A stretch of 35,033 nt of DNA from an uncultured Prevotella sp. (lineage in GTDB: Bacteria; Bacteroidota; Bacteroidia; Bacteroidales; Bacteroidaceae), in NCBI GenBank assembly GCA_946415755.1, contig CAMKTS010000029.1:1-35033 (forward strand). Direction: 5' to 3'. The notes beneath the pieces were generated by a model. That model saw only the letters and a list, made by a program, of their open reading frames with translations. It did not search any database and was not told the origin of the DNA. This document shows, one piece after another, positions 1 through 6,093 of this stretch. Both the position numbers and the translations under genes were made by a program. Each line of letters starts with the position of its first letter. Within the stretch, counting starts at the first letter, position 1.

Positions 1-506
1 TCATTCTTGCCCTTGCAATCAGAGTTGCTGAGCATGAAACGGAAACCTGCCTCGTTGATGCGGTCGCAGTATTCCTTCAGGCGAATCTGCGCATCGTCGT
101 TGAAGGCTTCTTTCGCATAATCGTTAAAGCTGGAGGTATCGCTGAGGGGGCGATATGGTGGATCAAAATAGAAGAGCGTATTGTCCTGAGCATAGTCGAA
201 GGTGGCTTCGAAGTCACCTGTCAGAATCTCCACATGTTTAAGTAGTTCGCTATCCTTGCGGATGGTCGCAGGGTTACAAATCTGCGGATTAGTATATTTT
301 CCAAACGGAACATTGAATAAGCCTTTCTTGTTTACGCGATAAAGACCGTTGAAGCAGGTGCGATTAAGGAAGAAGAACTTGGTAGTATTCTCTAACGGGT
401 CAAGATTCTTCTCGTTGTATCGGTCGCGAACTGCGAGGAAGAAATCCTTGCGAGCTTCTTCTGTAGATAGAGCGTTGTAAGCATTATCCTTGCTGCCGTA
501 GAGTGT
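1..506 (-). pseudogene. DNA adenine methylase (D12/Dam class), 5'-truncated and running off the window
   Basis: The reverse strand reads a continuous frame with the hallmark of D12-class N6-adenine methyltransferases: the catalytic DPPY motif in the context FYFDPPYRPLSDTSSF, preceded by FFFLNRTCFNGLYRVN and followed by a RINEAGFRFMLSNSD segment. These match the middle and C-terminal half of Dam/DpnM-type enzymes, which methylate adenine, usually in GATC. The frame is still open at position 1. Upstream it meets a TAG at 507-509, and the N-terminal SAM-binding segment (family motif FxGxG in a KWAGGK-type context) is absent. Immediately upstream the sequence switches to the first codons of another gene, so this looks like a deletion product. 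A chimeric assembly is the alternative. Family call is strong; inactivity follows from the missing SAM-binding half. Confidence 0.85.
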
Positions 507-546
507 CTATGACTTGTTGAGTCTGTGTGTATTTCTTTCCCTTCAT
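484..546 (-). pseudogene. 20-codon 5' stub of a gene fused to the methylase remnant
   Basis: An ATG at 546 opens a 20-codon frame starting MKGKKYTQTQQVIDTLRQ and ending at TAA 484-486. It reads like the N-terminus of a small winged-helix/HARE-HTH type protein, judged only from the look of the first residues. It then runs out of frame into the methylase coding sequence. The junction lies around 488-505, where CTACGGCAGC fits both the stub (LRQ) and the methylase (LYGS), as expected for a deletion through short homology. It starts 7 bp after the stop of the KilA-N remnant, so the two were probably in one operon. The family assignment is a guess. Confidence 0.4.
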
Positions 547-552
547 AACTGT

Positions 553-928
553 TTACTTCAACAATTTTCTACCTTCATTATCCTCCAGCACCTGCATCTG
601 CTGGATGGCTATCTGATTGAGTTTTACAAGTCGTTCGCCTTGAGACATACCATCGTTGATGAGTACGGCATTGATGTTGGGTAAAGTTCGGGAGACCTGC
701 TCGCATCCTAAAGTGGTCAAATTCGACCACTTTGAAATTAGGATTGTGAATCATCTCCCAAGTTCCAAGGAACTCAATGGTATATCGTGTGCGTATCCAA
801 TTCTTGATAACGTCAGCAGCACGGCTCTCGTCCTGTTTGCCATTAGCCATGTCTGTAAGCGAAATATAATCTTTGTCATTATGTGACAAAACTGTTATTT
901 CTGTATTCTGTACTATTATCTTTGCCAT
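553..928 (-). pseudogene. KilA-N domain protein with internal deletion and frameshift
   Basis: The ATG at 928 starts MAKIIVQNTEITVL, followed by a recognisable KilA-N DNA-binding domain (DYISLTDMAN, VIKNWIRTRYTIEFLGTWE, NPNFKVVEFDHFRMRAGLPNFT) up to about residue 83. KilA-N proteins usually continue from there for well over 100 residues. Here the frame shifts at once into unrelated codons. The normal C-terminal end is still present in another frame between about 690 and 553 (NINAVLINDGMSQGERLVKL through IAIQQMQVLE, stop TAA 553-555). The middle has therefore been lost with a frameshift near 680-695. KilA-N domains occur in phage and mobile-element regulators and in accessory genes of Bacteroidetes. 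The first frame alone ends at 578. Confidence 0.8.
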
Positions 929-967
929 TGTATCTTCGTGTATTTCGTTTTATAGTTCTATCAAATT

Positions 968-1023
968 TGCAAGTCGCGCTTGCAAGAATGTTTTTTTCCG
1001 TAATTATGCAAGCGGCACTTGCA
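968..1023. repeat. two tandem hairpins with identical TGCAAG/CTTGCA stems
   Basis: Two inverted repeats, TGCAAG-N5-CTTGCA, lie at 968-984 (loop TCGCG) and 1007-1023 (loop CGGCA), exactly 39 bp apart. The first extends by one pair to 967-985. They sit between the KilA-N remnant and the DUF1016-like stub. The second forms the last codons of that stub. They could be short mobile repeats, remnants of repeat-encoded protein sequence (39 bp is 13 codons), or a degenerate regulatory site. Confidence 0.5.
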
Positions 1024-1087
1024 CAAAATGGTATTGGAGCCATTGTTGATATTCGTTGTTATCTATCGTAATAATATCTTTTGCCAT
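1004..1087 (-). pseudogene. N-terminal stub resembling DUF1016/YhcG PDDEXK nucleases
   Basis: An ATG at 1087 begins a 27-codon frame, MAKDIITIDNNEYQQWLQ followed by YHFVQVPLA and a TAA at 1004-1006. The NNEYQQWL portion resembles the N-terminus of DUF1016 (YhcG family) proteins, where a short lead is followed by an EYxxWLxxLK helix. The remaining 300 or so residues expected for the family are missing. It lies 17 bp downstream of the Fic gene on the same strand. With the KilA-N and methylase remnants it forms a row of broken genes in one orientation. The family call rests on about 18 residues and is tentative. Confidence 0.35.
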
Positions 1088-1104
1088 ATCTCTTTGTTTT
1101 TCCT

Positions 1105-2469
1105 TTATTTCAACTTACTGAGAATATCTTCCTTGAACTGGCTTACTATCTGCTGGCGTTCTTTCTCTGTGGGATAAGTGCCATAGGCGAAGTTCTTGTT
1201 CAAGATGCCATCAACGAAATAATGGTCGTCGAAGAATCGGATGTAGAAGTCTTTTTCTATGGTGAGAGGAAAGGGTGTTGGACTTTGAGAGTCGTATGCC
1301 TGGCACTCATACCAAACAGATTGTGCTTGGCTGACAAACTCCTGTAGTCTCTCATTCGTGTTGTTACGGTCGGTCACCTCTGTGGTGCAACAAATCCCAT
1401 ATTTGCTATCTGTCTTCGAAATTGATATTTGGCCCGGCATGAAAGAACGGAAGTGGAATACAGCATTGGCTTGCTCTATTGCTTTTCTCAGTTCAATGGC
1501 TATTGGGAAGAATACCAGTTCCAGCACATTCCATACCTCATCGGCATGATAACGCAGCTGGGATTGCTCGGATGCTGCTTCTTGACGTTTCTGACGCTCG
1601 CGAATCCTCAGTTCCTTCATGAAGTCATCTTCCTCCTCGATACTCTCACCCTTGGCGGCACGGATACATGTCAGCAAGGCTCGTTCCAAACAGCCTTCCA
1701 TAAATTCAACGAACGGGGTGATGTCTGACAATTGGGCATGTGCGCCATCTGATGGCAATTTGCCTGTAGATTCGTCACATTGGTCAAGAATATCCAGATA
1801 TATGTTCTTGTCGGCAGTCTTGACAACTATCATGGGATAGTCGTGGCGCAACAGAATGTAGTTTACCAAGAGACGGGCTATGCGTCCGTTCCCATCTTCG
1901 AAGGGATGAATGCGGATATAGCGGAAGTGAAACAGAGTGGCCAGTTCTATCGGACTTAATTCGCCACGGGTTTCCTCCTGTCGGTACCAATTCACCAGCT
2001 CTGTCATCAAGGCCGGGGTTTCTTCGGGCGATGCATATTCAAACCAGTCGCCGGAAGGAGTGAGTACGCTGTTGGGACGTGTCTTATAAATGCCTGCATG
2101 AATGGTGTAGTGGGTTACTGTACCATCAGGCATTTGCCTGTACTCCACATAGTCCTCACGCATAAGTGTTTTATGAAGCTGCCGGATGAAAGATTCCGTG
2201 AGTGGATATTCTGAGTGGGCTTGCTCTTCCATCATCTTCAGGGCGACATTGCTGGCCTTCATGTCCTCCAAGTCTTTCATCTTGGCTGGAGTTGACACAC
2301 GTCCAAAGAGGAGCAAGGCCTCTGTCTGCCCGTATGTGAGTGTATTACCCTCCAAGTGGTTGCTGTTGTAGTTGAACTCCAGCATAAACTTCTGGCGCAG
2401 GCGGTTTGCGTCTTCCTCACGAAGCGGTTGTAGTGATTTCCACTCGTTGTATAATGTTTCTGTATTCAT
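1105..2469 (-). CDS. Fic family protein (likely AMP-transferase), class II
   Basis: A 454-residue Fic protein. The core motif HPFEDGNGRIAR, preceded by FHFRYIRI, matches HxFx(D/E)GNGRxxR with the catalytic histidine and the phosphate-binding GNGR intact. Near residues 36-42 the N-terminal helix carries SNHLEGN, which fits the (S/T)xxxE(G/N) inhibitory motif. That makes it a class II Fic enzyme, expected to be auto-inhibited and to transfer a nucleotide (usually AMP) to protein hydroxyl groups. The C-terminal part, about 270-454, is charged and mixed alpha/beta; I do not recognise it. The target is unknown. A small HTH regulator lies 24 bp upstream on the same strand, so the two probably form an operon, resembling HTH-toxin modules although the inhibitory helix is built into the enzyme. 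Confidence 0.9.
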   Translation of the reverse strand: MNTETLYNEWKSLQPLREEDANRLRQKFMLEFNYNSNHLEGNTLTYGQTEALLLFGRVSTPAKMKDLEDMKASNVALKMMEEQAHSEYPLTESFIRQLHKTLMREDYVEYRQMPDGTVTHYTIHAGIYKTRPNSVLTPSGDWFEYASPEETPALMTELVNWYRQEETRGELSPIELATLFHFRYIRIHPFEDGNGRIARLLVNYILLRHDYPMIVVKTADKNIYLDILDQCDESTGKLPSDGAHAQLSDITPFVEFMEGCLERALLTCIRAAKGESIEEEDDFMKELRIRERQKRQEAASEQSQLRYHADEVWNVLELVFFPIAIELRKAIEQANAVFHFRSFMPGQISISKTDSKYGICCTTEVTDRNNTNERLQEFVSQAQSVWYECQAYDSQSPTPFPLTIEKDFYIRFFDDHYFVDGILNKNFAYGTYPTEKERQQIVSQFKEDILSKLK

Positions 2470-2493
2470 AAGCGTACTACCTTTTTATGTGGG

Positions 2494-2727
2494 TTATTTA
2501 CCACCTTTTTCTGCGATTTCAGGTATCTCCTCCAGTCTCAACAAGTCATCTGTCTGCACTTCCAGGAGCTTGGCAATCTGCATGAGGGTTTCGATGGAGG
2601 GCTGACAACTGTTGGTACACCATTTGCTGACTGTTGCAGGATCTTTGTCCAGCTGTTCTGCCAGCCATTTGTTGGTTTTCTGCTTGTCGGCCAATACCGC
2701 CTTGATTCTATTCAAATTCTTTACCAT
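2494..2727 (-). CDS. HTH XRE-family transcriptional regulator
   Basis: A 77-residue protein made almost entirely of a Cro/C1-type helix-turn-helix: the recognition helix region reads WLAEQLDKDPATVSKWCTN, followed by QPSIETLMQIAKLLEVQTDDLL, which is typical of single-domain XRE regulators. A short acidic tail ends in EKGGK. It is the first gene of a two-gene unit with the Fic protein. A Bacteroidetes -7 element lies upstream at 2756-2763 and a GCAC-N6-GTGC dyad at 2775-2788, a plausible autoregulatory operator. DNA-binding role is confident; control of fic is inferred from position. Confidence 0.88.
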   Translation of the reverse strand: MVKNLNRIKAVLADKQKTNKWLAEQLDKDPATVSKWCTNSCQPSIETLMQIAKLLEVQTDDLLRLEEIPEIAEKGGK

Positions 2728-2755
2728 CGGGATATTTTATTTGATTATACTGGTG

Positions 2756-2763
2756 CAAAAATA
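2756..2763 (-). promoter_or_regulatory. -7 element of the HTH-Fic promoter
   Basis: Read on the minus strand the octamer is TATTTTTG, fitting TAnnTTTG, 28 bp before the HTH start codon. No clear TTTG lies at the expected -33 spacing; a GCAC-N6-GTGC dyad occupies that area. Confidence 0.5.
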
Positions 2764-2774
2764 CTAATAATTCC

Positions 2775-2788
2775 GCACATTATCGTGC
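2775..2788. promoter_or_regulatory. candidate operator dyad between divergent promoters
   Basis: GCAC-ATTATC-GTGC is an inverted repeat lying where the -33 box of the minus-strand HTH-Fic promoter should be. A second dyad, GGATTTT/AAAATCC (2796-2815), follows toward the divergent plus-strand promoter. XRE repressors commonly bind such sites in their own promoter. Binding is inferred, not shown. Confidence 0.35.
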
Positions 2789-2859
2789 CTTTCACGGATT
2801 TTTTTGAGAAAATCCATGCTATTTTATGGCATATTACACACTTTTTCGATAATTCTTAG

Positions 2860-2867
2860 TATTTTTG
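2860..2867 (+). promoter_or_regulatory. -7 element for the 2897 and 3111 genes
   Basis: TATTTTTG followed by CAG matches the Bacteroidetes -7 box, 29 bp before the start codon of the small gene at 2897. The -33 region is poor. It is divergent from the HTH-Fic promoter, about 100 bp away. Confidence 0.5.
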
Positions 2868-2879
2868 CAGTCAAGATTT
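2867..2879 (+). repeat. 13-bp direct repeat, copy 1 (flanks the 2897 gene)
   Basis: GCAGTCAAGATTT lies directly at and after the -7 box. An identical copy is at 3086-3098, just before the transposase start codon. The two copies bracket the small unknown gene, as an insertion or tandem duplication between promoter and transposase gene would leave them. Confidence 0.6.
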
Positions 2880-2896
2880 GATAATGATTACAACAG

Positions 2897-3079
2897 ATGG
2901 ATAAAACAAAGTCATTCTACGCAATTTATAAATACGATTTCCACAAGGCGGTACAGCGCACGATTCAGGCTGAGGCGGACGGTATCGACGGAGCCAAGTA
3001 TGTCAAGGTGGCTCAAAAATGCTTCGCAAGTCTGTTTGACCTGCCATTCCTCGGAAGTATTTACCTTGAAACAGAGTAG
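2897..3079 (+). CDS. hypothetical 60-residue protein
   Basis: A short frame starting MDKTKSFYAIYKYDFHKAVQ and ending FLGSIYLETE. It is basic in the first half and has no signal peptide, membrane segment or motif I recognise. It has a promoter-like -7 box upstream and lies 31 bp before the transposase gene, probably on the same transcript. The 13-bp repeat GCAGTCAAGATTT occurs both before it and after it, so the gene may have been inserted between the transposase and its promoter. It may be a real accessory gene, a passenger, or a fragment of a longer protein. Confidence 0.45.
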   Translation: MDKTKSFYAIYKYDFHKAVQRTIQAEADGIDGAKYVKVAQKCFASLFDLPFLGSIYLETE

Positions 3080-3085
3080 CGCATG

Positions 3086-3098
3086 GCAGTCAAGATTT
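3086..3098 (+). repeat. 13-bp direct repeat, copy 2
   Basis: GCAGTCAAGATTT, identical to 2867-2879 and 219 bp downstream of it, placed 12 bp before the start codon at 3111. Confidence 0.6.
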
Positions 3099-3110
3099 AA
3101 GCAATAGCAG

Positions 3111-3887
3111 ATGAAGGAAAGTTGTCAAACCAGACGAATGTATGGACACGACTACGCGGTGCCAGGAACATACGAGGTAACCATAGTGGTTGCCGACAGA
3201 CGTCCTGTCTTTGGTGAAATTGCAGGTTCGACAAAGAAGGGCGGTGAAAAGCCCCATCTTAAGCCATCACCACTTGGGCAGACTGTTTTGGATAAGGAGA
3301 TCCCCAAGATACATTATTATTATCCTGAGATTGACATCTGGCAGGTATGCCTCATGCCGGACCATCTGCACTTGATAGTTCGCATTAGTCAACCATTATC
3401 CAAGGGCAAGCACCTTGGTATTGTTATTGGTGCTTTCAAAGGCGGCATCAGTCGTGCCTGGTGGCAATTGGATACTACCGTGTCTGCGGCGTCAGCCTCA
3501 GATTCCCGGTCACCTCTTTTCGAGCCTAACTACAACGACCACATCCTTATGCGCGACGGTCAGTTGAACAATTGGAAGTGCTATCTCCGCGATAATCCGC
3601 TACGTTACATGATGCGTCGTGAATATCCTGACTTGTTCCAGCGGGCATTATGTATCACTATTGGCGGTACGCGCTATAGTGCCTTCGGCAACATGCTCCT
3701 CTTACGACAGCCCGAGAAGCATCAGGTATTTTTTCATCGTAAGACAAATGGCGAACCTACGGAAAACACCGAGTACTGGGTTACAGAGAGGCAACGGCTA
3801 ATCTCTGCCGCCAATAGCGGTGACGTGCTGGTCAACCCTGCCGGCCTCTTCCTCCTTCTGACAACAAAGGTAAGGATTTGGCCGTGA
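3111..3887 (+). CDS. REP-associated-type (Y1, HUH) transposase, C-terminus doubtful
   Basis: The 258-residue frame carries the HUH signature of IS200/TnpA-REP-like enzymes: MPDHLHLIVRI supplies the HxH metal site. FKGGISRAWW and the NWKCYLRDNPLRYMMR segment supply the helix in which the nucleophilic tyrosine of RAYT proteins lies. The N-terminal strands (TYEVTIVVADRRPVFG) also fit. These enzymes cut single-stranded DNA at short hairpins, and RAYTs are domesticated forms linked to REP palindromes. From about residue 240 (VLVNPA) the frame turns hydrophobic and ends early. A neighbouring frame instead reads SDNKGKDLAVIKQIL, closer to what a continuing protein would look like, so a one-base shift near 3836-3850 is likely. 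Activity is therefore uncertain. No inverted-repeat ends or second transposon gene are visible. Confidence 0.72.
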   Translation: MKESCQTRRMYGHDYAVPGTYEVTIVVADRRPVFGEIAGSTKKGGEKPHLKPSPLGQTVLDKEIPKIHYYYPEIDIWQVCLMPDHLHLIVRISQPLSKGKHLGIVIGAFKGGISRAWWQLDTTVSAASASDSRSPLFEPNYNDHILMRDGQLNNWKCYLRDNPLRYMMRREYPDLFQRALCITIGGTRYSAFGNMLLLRQPEKHQVFFHRKTNGEPTENTEYWVTERQRLISAANSGDVLVNPAGLFLLLTTKVRIWP

Positions 3888-4015
3888 TAAAGCAAATTCT
3901 TCACTGATATAATCTGTCAGAGCGCAAAATTAGAGTCCCGTGATCCTCATCGTTTCCCACTATAAACCTTACGAGGTTGCATGAATTTCCCAACTGTTTT
4001 CCACCTAACAAACAA

Positions 4016-4050
4016 AAGTTGCCTGATGTCTCTACAAAATCAGGCAACTT
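4016..4050. terminator. intrinsic terminator between convergent genes
   Basis: A perfect 12-bp stem (4016-4027 with 4039-4050, arm AAGTTGCCTGAT) closes an 11-nt loop and is followed on the plus strand by C then eight T. On the minus strand it is followed by a weaker CTTTTGTTTG tract, so it can serve both the transposase gene and the convergent gene ending at 4073. Confidence 0.9.
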
Positions 4051-4072
4051 CTTTTTTTTCTTCAAATTACTG

Positions 4073-4972
4073 TTACTCGTACTTTATATTTTTTACTTTG
4101 GACATTGGTAGTTGGATTAAGACATCTTTTTTCCGATAATGCAAAACATCATTTTCAATGGAAATAATAGTAGCCTTAAAGAAATTGCCATTCTTCTTAT
4201 ATATTATTCCATCCCTTGGAAGCTTTACAGACTCACCTTGCATGCTTGAGGTATCGCCTGTGTTAGTTAAGATATCATCTGTTTTAATAGAGCTTATGCT
4301 ATTCCTATTCATATTAATAGTTATTGGAGCGCTAGTGAATGCAGTTGTTTCAAAATCCTTTGGCATTTCAGCCTTTGAGCCAGTAATAAAACAACAGGGC
4401 CATGCGACAAACAAAAACAAAAGGACTGACAATGCTGTACGGTTAGAGCCTTTTATATATACTTCGCCATTCAATGGAATTGTCATTCCATCGGGCATAA
4501 TAATATTCTTTATTTGAATGCCCAGGCGTCCTCTTGTTCCAAACCATGACGATCTCTTTGCCTGATAGACCTCGCCTTCGACTTTTGTTCCATTGGGTAT
4601 TAATGTTATTCCATTCTCAACAATGTCATTTGCAACGTAGAACGGGATTTTATCTCCTACGCGAACTTTTGCAGCTCTTATACCATATGCGGAACGAATA
4701 AGTACGGGCGTGCCTGATTTTATTTTCACTTCCTTATTTACATCAAAAGATTCTCTGTCACCATTCCCATATACTATAGATTGGATATCTTGGGGGGATA
4801 TAGTATATGTAGGTCCTTCTAAATAGTTTTCCCTTTTGTACTTCACCATATCAGAAGATACCTCTAAGACTTTTACCTATAGTAGAGTCCCATCTGTTTT
4901 TACTATTATGTCTTGAGCATAAGTGTTTGTCGACACCATTAACAATAATAGAATTGAAAGCTTTTTAATCAT
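4073..4972 (-). pseudogene. secreted hypothetical protein with in-frame TAG after the signal peptide
   Basis: Translation from ATG 4972 gives a signal peptide, MIKKLSILLLLMVSTNTYAQ, then DIIVKTDGTLL, a TAG at 4877-4879, then VKVLEVSSDMVKYKREN in the same frame, continuing to the stop at 4073. The pattern 'K(T)DG-x3-VKVLEVSxDxVKYK, then GPTYTISPQDIQSIVYGNG' is a recurring arrangement in secreted Bacteroidetes proteins, where a Q or similar residue stands at the stop, so CAG to TAG is likely. After the stop the frame could restart at ATG 4849, giving a 258-residue product without a signal peptide. That product contains a hydrophobic segment (TALSVLLFLFVAWPCCFITG) and a C-terminal repeat of the same type (IIYKKNGNFFKATIISIEND). 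Function is unknown. Confidence 0.7.
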
Positions 4973-5024
4973 AATATAAAGTTTTAGTTAATACCTTTTC
5001 TTACATTGAGCAAAATATAAAAAA

Positions 5025-5166
5025 CGTGAGCAATTTACTTTGCTTACGTATTCCGAGGTATTGGGGATAACCTATGTAGCTAAACAAGTAAATGCTCACG
5101 CAGACAGCGTGAACTATCTACTTTAGTTCCTGCTACATTCGTCTAATTCCCCAATTGTCGGAATAC
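5025..5166. repeat. 140-nt imperfect palindrome with two alternative folds
   Basis: Outer arms 5048-5067 and 5148-5166 pair (GTATTCCGA and TTGGGGA parts conserved). Inside them 5074-5080 (ATGTAGC) pairs with 5132-5138, CTAAA at 5080-5084 with 5122-5126, and TCACGC 5096-5101 with GCGTGA 5107-5112 over an AGACA loop. An alternative helix pairs 5025-5040 with AAGTAAATGCTCACG at 5086-5100, with one bulge, and is incompatible with the inner part of the first fold. No gene lies within 4973-5262 apart from this structure. It could be a REP-like or MITE element or a structured RNA. Confidence 0.65.
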
Positions 5167-5262
5167 AAGAATCAAAAGTGGATGTTCAAATCCTTATGTC
5201 CTTTTTTTATTCATCTCATAGGCATTTCAGTTTTAAGGGTTATACATTATTGATTATTCACA

Positions 5263-5532
5263 TTATACAGCCTCGTGGGCATAATTCTGATAGTTACCTA
5301 AGATCTGCTCAATATGTATGACTTCAGGACAGGAGTCCCATGTCACGCCACCGCCCATCAGATACCAGTTCTCACGTTCTTTTACAGATAGCTTCTTTAG
5401 TGAAGGAAAAGCAGAAATTGGCATCGTTACCGAACGGCCATCCTGCAAATCTACTTGAAACTTTCCGCGTTTTGGAAATGACAGGCACTTAATCTTTGGC
5501 GTTACATCCCAGTATCCTTCTTTCTTATACAT
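5263..5532 (-). CDS. DUF2442 domain protein
   Basis: An 89-residue protein matching DUF2442: an N-terminal strand region (WDVTPKIKCLSFPKRGKFQVDLQDGRSVTMPISAFPSL split by the family's conserved DGR and P-x-S/A-FPSL elements), then KKLSVKERENWYLMGGGVTWDSCPEVIHIEQILG, the usual ending with a W, a D and HIEQILG. The family has been noted next to DUF4160 proteins and suggested to form toxin-antitoxin-like pairs, but its biochemical role is not settled. It starts 3 bp after the DUF4160 stop, so the two are co-translated. Family call is confident, function unknown. Confidence 0.85.
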   Translation of the reverse strand: MYKKEGYWDVTPKIKCLSFPKRGKFQVDLQDGRSVTMPISAFPSLKKLSVKERENWYLMGGGVTWDSCPEVIHIEQILGNYQNYAHEAV

Positions 5533-5535
5533 AAC

Positions 5536-5844
5536 TTACTTCTTTTTTGTTTTCTTTACAGTAATCATTCTTACACGTTTGCCTTGCTTGAAGAGGGTCC
5601 ATTGCTGGAGCAACTTTTCCCGATATTCACTGGCTATTGCCAGGACTTCTTTTGCTTGAGAGTCAGTCAAATCGCCTTGTTGTGCAACTTCTACTGTAGG
5701 TTCCAACCATATCTTGCACAAATGCTCAGTACCGCGTTTACCCACATGTACATGAGCACGATTCTCATTGTAATCTGTATTCCAAAACAAGAATTGCCAG
5801 ATAATCTTTGCTGTAATATATAATAGTATTTTAGGCATTATCAT
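5536..5844 (-). CDS. DUF4160 domain protein
   Basis: About 100 residues, beginning MIMPKILLYITAKIIWQF with a likely start at ATG 5844 (ATG 5838 is possible). The DUF4160 core is visible: FLFWNTDYNENRAHVHVGKRG, with the conserved E-x-R-x-H-x-H-V signature, and a helical basic C-terminus ending in KKTKKK. The start codon overlaps the stop of a 27-codon ORF (ATGA), indicating translational coupling, and DUF2442 follows 3 bp later. The set resembles the DUF4160-DUF2442 pairs found in many bacterial accessory regions. The mode of action is not known to me. Confidence 0.85.
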   Translation of the reverse strand: MIMPKILLYITAKIIWQFLFWNTDYNENRAHVHVGKRGTEHLCKIWLEPTVEVAQQGDLTDSQAKEVLAIASEYREKLLQQWTLFKQGKRVRMITVKKTKKK

Positions 5845-5924
5845 TCATACGTTTCACCGTAGTGCTCGTCAAGATACTGGCGAGTGGTTTTCAGCTTTTC
5901 TATGGTCTGCGTTCTGTCAGGCAT
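5841..5924 (-). CDS. 27-residue ORF coupled to the DUF4160 gene
   Basis: ATG 5924 opens MPDRTQTIEKLKTTRQYLDE followed by HYGETYE and TGA at 5841-5843, whose bases overlap the DUF4160 ATG (5842-5844). A strong promoter lies directly upstream (TTTTG-N19-TATATTTG, 5953-5984), so this ORF is the first translated frame of the transcript. The peptide is charged and looks helical. It may be a leader that controls DUF4160 translation, a third small component of the module, or the remains of a longer gene. The placement and overlap make translation likely; no family is recognised. Confidence 0.5.
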   Translation of the reverse strand: MPDRTQTIEKLKTTRQYLDEHYGETYE

Positions 5925-5952
5925 AAGCGAATTCTATTGACGTTTCACAGTG

Positions 5953-5984
5953 CAAATATACGAATAAGTGAGCACAATACAAAA
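5953..5984 (-). promoter_or_regulatory. Bacteroidetes promoter for the DUF4160-DUF2442 operon
   Basis: On the minus strand TTTTG (5984-5980) is followed after 19 bp by TATATTTG (5960-5953), an excellent match to the -33/-7 consensus, about 28 bp before the 27-codon ORF. Confidence 0.8.
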
Positions 5985-6093
5985 CAAAAAGCAATTTTTT
6001 TTTGTTTTATTGTCGAACGAGAAGAATATTCGAGTAAAATTCAAAATTTCTTGTTGTTAATTTTTAATTCAATCACATGTTTTGTGATTTGCC

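Noticed and set aside
4877..4879. Recoding of TAG as an amino acid
   Set aside because: Other genes in the window use TAG as an ordinary stop and nothing suggests a suppressor system; a point mutation is simpler.
5025..5166. Integron attC site
   Set aside because: The palindrome lacks the RYYYAAC/GTTRRRY boxes and there is no integrase or cassette array.
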